Source: Mesorhabditis belari (Eukaryota > Nematoda > Chromadorea > Rhabditida > Rhabditidae). From it: a DNA stretch of 64,000 nucleotides. Positions 59,601 through 64,000 of the stretch are shown in pieces. The translations under genes and the position numbers were made by a program. Numbering within the stretch: position 1 is the first letter of the stretch; every line of letters begins with the position of its first letter. The stretch spans positions 863,413 to 927,412 of the forward strand of contig CAUEEP010000753.1 in NCBI GenBank assembly GCA_958450365.1. The letters are read 5' to 3'. The notes beneath the pieces are model-generated. The model did not search any database. It saw only the letters and a list, made by a program, of their open reading frames with translations, and was not told where the DNA came from.

Positions 59601-60228
59601 CTAAATTTAACCTTGGTGACTTATTTAATCCAAATCGGACACAACATATAGACTATTATTTTCAAGTTTTGCTATCAATTATCTATTTGATGACCATGTT
59701 TTTCTTTCCAGTTCATCCTGCAACGACCCAAACACATCACGAATACGCAAGGCTGGGACGCTATCCTCAAGGATCATCCGCAACTTGTCACCGACATTGG
59801 TAAGTGGTTTTGTTGCTGATAAGTAGTAGATAAGTGGATTGATAATAGTACGTGATAGCATTATCATATCTAATCTAATAGAGTTGAAGCATTCAATGCT
59901 AAAAAAAAGTGGCGTAAACCGATTGCTTGGGCTCGATTTTCTTAGGGTTCTTAGAGATTCAATTCATTAGAAAATGTGGAAAAAAAAAATCATGTGTTAC
60001 CCCTCATGAAATTTTTTTTACTCCGATCTTTCTGAGAGATTCAGGGATAATCCATTCAGAGATAATTCAAAATTCTGAAGTTTTCTTAGCTTTTAACGGT
60101 ACGTACTTTTATAAGAGCATAATACTGTACTTTATTACAAAGCAATGACTATATTTTCCTTCTTTTCAGTGAATCAATTCGATAAGGGTACCTCGACATC
60201 GTCGGTGGACATTGCTTCTTCATCATAA
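56606..60228 (+). CDS. SPOP-like MATH-BTB protein (CUL3 adaptor)
   Basis: Substrate adaptor of cullin-3 ubiquitin ligases in the SPOP/BATH family. Twelve exons, phases close, 364 residues (SPOP 374): 56606-56698, 56903-56982, 57030-57123, 57205-57339, 57387-57491, 58149-58229, 58335-58436, 58686-58782, 58825-58889, 58932-59027, 59712-59799, 60170-60228. MATH domain at residues ~30-165 (HSWTVKNFSHCYQE, DEQLTWSIKIYPKG, DFVFLCLNR). BTB at ~175-300 (DVLTDFSIRVGGREVRAHRA, ARSPVFSAMLMHTDTNESKN, VVVEMLNYIYGG). 3-box/BACK tail with GWDAILKDHPQLVTDI. The Trp-Gly-Phe motif of the SPOP substrate groove is replaced (DYVSYIKRD), so substrates may differ. Likely orthologous to a C. elegans bath-42/43-type gene; which one is uncertain. 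Confidence 0.9.
57732..57806 (+). tRNA. tRNA-like element in a MATH-BTB intron (probable pseudogene or SINE head)
   Basis: A box TGGTTCAATCGG and B box GGTTCGACTCC with normal spacing. Stems pair poorly. It lies about 45 bp upstream of a dispersed repeat copy (57852-58051), giving the head-plus-body layout of a SINE. Confidence 0.45.
57852..58051 (+). repeat. Dispersed ~200-bp repeat, copy 1
   Basis: Begins GTTCAAGAAGTTGCGAAAAG and ends in GGCTAAATTCAACCTTGTTGACTTA. A clearly similar copy (roughly 85 per cent by eye) lies at 59420-59623 in another intron of the same gene, same orientation. Confidence 0.8.
59420..59623 (+). repeat. Dispersed ~200-bp repeat, copy 2
   Basis: Second copy of the repeat at 57852. 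It shares GATGTAAATGATTTGGTGTC, AAGGTACTGTAACT and the GAGGCTAAATT...ACCTT end. No tRNA-like head is present upstream. Confidence 0.8.
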
Positions 60229-61508
60229 AACGGGCACTACTTTCAAGTGGGAAAACGAGGGTAGTAACGGATTTTCTTCTCTTTTTTTGCTTTGTTAATC
60301 CATTCCATACCCATTCATGTTTGTTTTGTTTTTCTTGTCCTTCAAAAGATCATCTAGTTGTTGTCTATCCTATTCAAATTTATCGCTTTTTTTTAAAGGA
60401 AGCTGATCGATTTCTTTTTCACGGATGAGCATTATACGCTTTTAGTTCGGGAAAGTTAGGTTTTTGAAATTTTCAGGCCAAATCAGGTCAAAAATGGCCT
60501 GGACTGGGAATTTTGAACAGCGCTAGCTTTTCTGAGACAACAAACAAGCCGAATTTCAAGCGTGAATCGCTCCCAAAATCATCAGTTAGTCTTTCTCATG
60601 TCTTTATCATCTTTTCCCTCCCCACCCCAAACTTGTTCATGGATATTCTAAACCGAAATTTTCGAAGTCAAGCTAGGCTCAGGTCAAGCCAACCTAGTCA
60701 GAAGCCAGCTTTTACCTGGCTTTTACTTGGTTTTTCAATTTTGACCCAGAAAATGAAGCAATTTATTGAACAAACAATGGTTTTAAGGTAACGAATTGTT
60801 CAGAATGAATTTTTTTGACCTTTGACTTGTCCAATTCTTGCTTGGCTGACTTGGCCTTTCTTGTAGACCGTAAAACCCGGTTGGAAAATCACTGAACTTG
60901 TCCTCTTCTTTGTTTTATTAGCCAATTCATTTCATTTCCCCTTTTTTTGTGTACGGAAACAAAACGTGTAGTTTTTCGATTTTTCATTTTACGATTTCAT
61001 TTGATATTTGCTTTGTAAAAGACTCGTTTACTTGTGTAAATTGTATTTGATTTCAAATTTTAAAAACACTTTATTTTTACGGCAAATAGATAAGCCAAAA
61101 TTTTGGATTTCTAAAAAGAAATGTGCAAATTTGAGTCTTTCAGAGTTTTTCCACCACCACTGCTGGCGCTGGTGCGTCGATTTTTGTGCGAATCAGAGCG
61201 GTGATCTAGAAAAAAAATTTGAATATTTTAACGAGTTATCAGTTATCAGTTTCTTAGACAGTAAAGTACAGACGTACTTTAATGTCGAAGAAAAAGGTTT
61301 TTATTTGAAATTTTCTTCTTTCCTCACCCCAATCATCCCTGTTCTTGGATTTTTTTGATGGAGAACGATCTTTTGCCCGTCATCATTCCATTGCACTTTA
61401 CCCGAAAATGGGGAAATTTTGAGAAGATCGTAACGATCTGAAAAATGACAATAGATCAAAGTGACGATAGAAGAAAGCTCTTTAGTTATCTATAGTAAAG
61501 ACGAGTTC
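60229..61508. other. Convergent intergenic region
   Basis: 3' flanks of the MATH-BTB gene (plus) and the beta-propeller gene (minus). T-rich and without recognised exons or arrays. TTTATT at about 61297 would be AATAAA for the minus-strand gene. Confidence 0.45.
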
Positions 61509-64000
61509 TTAATGCAAATTACAAGTGATTTTCAACTGTTCCCCATCGACTTTATAAACGTCTAAATAGCGATCGGTCAACGCGGCCAGATAGTGCGGTT
61601 GACGCTTGAAACGGAGACAGCGAATCTGGAAACAAGGATGATTTCTTGAGATTGAGGTTTGCTCATTGAGATTTAGATAATTGGATAACGATAGCAATCG
61701 ATAGCCATCAATAGCCATCGATAGCTATCGATAACCAAATTTGATTTTATTTAGCTGAACTTACTGCCGACTCTTCGCCTTTCAAATCCAACGGTCGAAT
61801 TGGTCGATCTTTAAGCCAAACGAAGAGCTGACTCTGTTGACCCATTTGATTGTTTCTGGAAATGTTTTGGTAATGAATTAACCATTGCAAATCCAATACT
61901 GGGCCCTATGTCAGCTGGGCCCTTTCTGGAAATGATTTGGTGATGAATTAACTAATATCAAATCCAATAACAGATCATGATCGTTAGCTCGATCTATTTG
62001 TCGACTCGCTTGGTCAGCTGGGTCCTACGCCAGCTTGGTCCTACGCCAGCTTGGTCCTACGCCAGCTTGGTCCTACGCCAGCTTGGTCCTACGCCAGCTT
62101 GGTCCTACGCCAGCTTGGTCCTACGCCAGCTTGGTCCTACGCCAGCTTGGTCCTACGCCAGCTGGGCCCTACGCCAGCTGGGTCCTACGCCAGCTGGGTC
62201 CTACGCCAGCTGGGTCCTACGCCAGCTGGGTCCTACGCCAGCTGTGTCCTACGCCAGCTGTGTCCTACGCCAGCTGTGTCCTACGCCAGCTGTGTCCTAC
62301 GCCAGCTGGGTCCTACGCCAGCTGGGTCCTACGCCAGCTGGGTCCTATGCCAGCTGGGCCCTATTTCGGCTGGGCCCTAAGTCAGCTAGGCCCTTTCTGG
62401 AAATGGTTTGGTGATGAAGCAACCAAGATCAGATCCAAGATCAGATCCAAGATCAGATCCAATAACAGATCCAATAACAGATCCAATATCGTGATCGTTA
62501 ACTCGATCTATTTGTCGACTCGCTTGGATAGATCTGCTCGCGAATCTCTGCCCTAACACTGTCCAGGAATAGCCGAAATTATGTATAGTCCAGTGTGCCC
62601 AAAGTGTGCTCGTTTGCAAGGACACGGCGAATTTACTCGATGTGTAAAGAGGATTGCTCGTAGTTACTCGACAAAAAGCGTCGAGTAATCGAGTAAAAAT
62701 CGAGTAAAAATTACACCGTAAATCCTCTAATAAAAGCCCCATAGGAGCCTCTCGTAGTCTAAGTTTACTCTCAAAGAAACGCTCATCTCTTAGCAGTAGC
62801 ACTTTCGTTTCTGCTCGCTCGGGTATCAGCCGATTTCTCATTGCTAAAGCCAAGGTTTAAAGTCTAATTCTTCACTCACATCGCGATACAAATCCCTCCT
62901 TTCCATCCATCCGGTCGAGGACTCGGCTCAACGTATTGAATGTCTCGAATCGGATTCATTAAAGATTTGAATTTGATCGGAAACGGTGTGTCGGGAAGCG
63001 AGATTAAAGCCTCGTATTCGCGATGGAGTTTATGATGGGAGAAAGACCAAACCTGGAGTCTCGGTTTGAAGTTTTCTTTTTTTTCAAAACCTCGTCAAAG
63101 CCTCGTCAAAGCTTCGTCAAAGCCTCATCAAAGCCTCGTCAAAGCCTCGTCAAAGCTTCGTCAAAGCCTCGTCAAAGCCTCGTCAAAGCCTCGTCAAAGC
63201 CTCGTCAAAGCCTCGTCAAAGCCTCGTCAAAGCTTCGTCAAAGCCTCATCAAAGCCTCGTCAAAGCCTCATCAAAGCCTCTCACCTCGTATCCATTTTCT
63301 GTTTCCCCGACGATCCAACGTTTCCCATTTTGCCCATTTAAACGCTCGACCGTCGAGAAAGTGGGCGTGATTTTGTCATCCTGTAAAAAGGATTGCTTTA
63401 ACACAGAGATTAGACTAGAAATAGGGCAAGTTTCGTTCTTGGTTAGGCTAAAGATCTGGCTAGGTGTAGACGAGAGTCAAGGCAAGGTTAGATCTCGAAG
63501 ACAGCGGCTCTCAAGGTCCAGGCAAACCTAGGTTTATCTGGGACCCAGGCTAGAGCTAAGATCAGATTCAGAGACGGTCCAGATTAGATGCTAAATGGTC
63601 AAAATTGCTAAAATGCAGTGAGCTGGGCTCTACGTCAGCTGGGTGCTAGATTAGCTGGGCTCTAGGTCAGCTGGGCTCTAGATCAGCTGGGCTCTAGGTC
63701 AGCTGGGCTCTAGGTCAGTTGGGCTCTAGATCAGCTGGGCTCTAGATCAGCTGGGCTCTACGCCAGCTGGGCCGTAGATCAGCTGGGCCGTAGATCAGCT
63801 GGGCCCTACGCCAGCTGGGCCATAAAGCCTATGCAACCCCTAAAAATCGAACCGACCATATTCCTCCTCGTAACCCTGTTCTCTTGTGTGTCCCAGGTGA
63901 AGCGGCTTTTCCGGTAGATGTACGTGAATTTCCTCCCGCTCTCATCCCAGCCACAGATGATCGGCGGCGGCAAACCGGCGCCCCATCTTGCAGACATGCC
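61509..64000 (-). CDS. WD/beta-propeller-like protein, 3' part (5' end outside window)
   Basis: Exons, 5' to 3': about 63857-64000 (or starting its donor at 63875; partial), 63285-63380, 62880-63052, 61765-61855, 61509-61625. From 63380 on, phases close. Readable segments: PPPIICGWDESGRKFTYIYR, KRWIVGETENGYE|VWSFSHH, GGICIAINNQMGQQSQLFVW and IRCLRFKRQPHYLAALTDRY, LDVYKVDGEQLKI. Repeated hydrophobic strands ending in VW, FVW or VYKV suggest WD-type blades, but I do not recognise the family. The ATG near 63997 may be internal. Three introns carry minisatellites. Function unknown. Confidence 0.65.
61982..62385. repeat. 16-bp intronic array TGGTCCTACGCCAGCT
   Basis: About 25 units. TTGGTCC types come first, then GTGTCC and GGGTCC types. 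It is bracketed by a 40-bp direct repeat (GATCTATTTGTCGACTCGCT at about 61990 and 62505). A 12-bp AGATCAGATCCA array follows at 62425-62490. Confidence 0.95.
63078..63282. repeat. 11-bp intronic array CGTCAAAGCCT next to a donor
   Basis: About 18 copies. On the minus strand the intron begins GTGAGAGGCTTTGATGAGGC, so the repeat unit GAGGCTTTGAC starts within the first intron bases. Confidence 0.95.
63618..63826. repeat. 16-bp intronic array CAGCTGGGCTCTAGAT
   Basis: About 13 units with CTCTAGAT, CTCTAGGT, CCGTAGAT and CCCTACGC variants. It shares the core CAGCTGGGCCCTACGC with the array two introns downstream (61982-62385). Confidence 0.95.

Overview
The window is from a nematode nuclear genome. 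The genes have short introns (often 40-60 bp) with GT...TTTAG/TTTCAG ends, several start codons sit a few bases after a lone acceptor (the layout of spliced-leader trans-splicing), and the proteins are recognisable orthologues of nematode genes. Acceptors are mostly TTTTAG/TTTAG rather than the strict TTTTCAG of Caenorhabditis elegans, so a more distant rhabditid-type nematode is likely. Species cannot be fixed from the sequence.

Layout. (1) 1-16.6 kb: gene-poor and extraordinarily rich in minisatellites (about 20 arrays, units 9-36 bp). It also holds two foldback DNA elements, a broken RTE-type retrotransposon and tRNA-like sequences. (2) 16.7-25.7 kb, minus strand: a TAK1/MAP3K7-type kinase whose exons are islands between arrays, with a Tc1/mariner-like foldback element in the last intron. 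(3) 25.7-28.4 kb: divergent intergenic region holding nested foldback elements. (4) 28.4-60.2 kb, plus strand: a clean, gene-dense block with an hnRNP K homologue (hrpk-1), a Dopey homologue (pad-1; 65 coding exons whose phases all close, 2348 residues), an unrecognised HMG-box-like protein, a PDCD5 homologue, a GLD-4/TRF4 non-canonical poly(A) polymerase and a SPOP-like MATH-BTB protein. The PDCD5 and gld-4 genes are only about 270 bp apart and may share an operon. (5) 61.5-64 kb, minus strand: the 3' part of an unrecognised WD-like beta-propeller gene, again with arrays in its introns.

Themes. RNA control (hrpk-1, gld-4), membrane traffic (pad-1), ubiquitin ligase adaptors (MATH-BTB) and kinase signalling (TAK1) are neighbours without a shared pathway. 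The most unusual signal is architectural: minisatellites sit inside introns, and in several cases the repeat unit is a copy of the adjoining splice-site sequence. At one TAK1 exon the reading frame and donor next to an array look broken. Foldback elements with readable target duplications, an array grown inside a retrotransposon ORF, and related degenerate tRNA-like units add to this. No CRISPR, rRNA, virus or toxin gene was seen.
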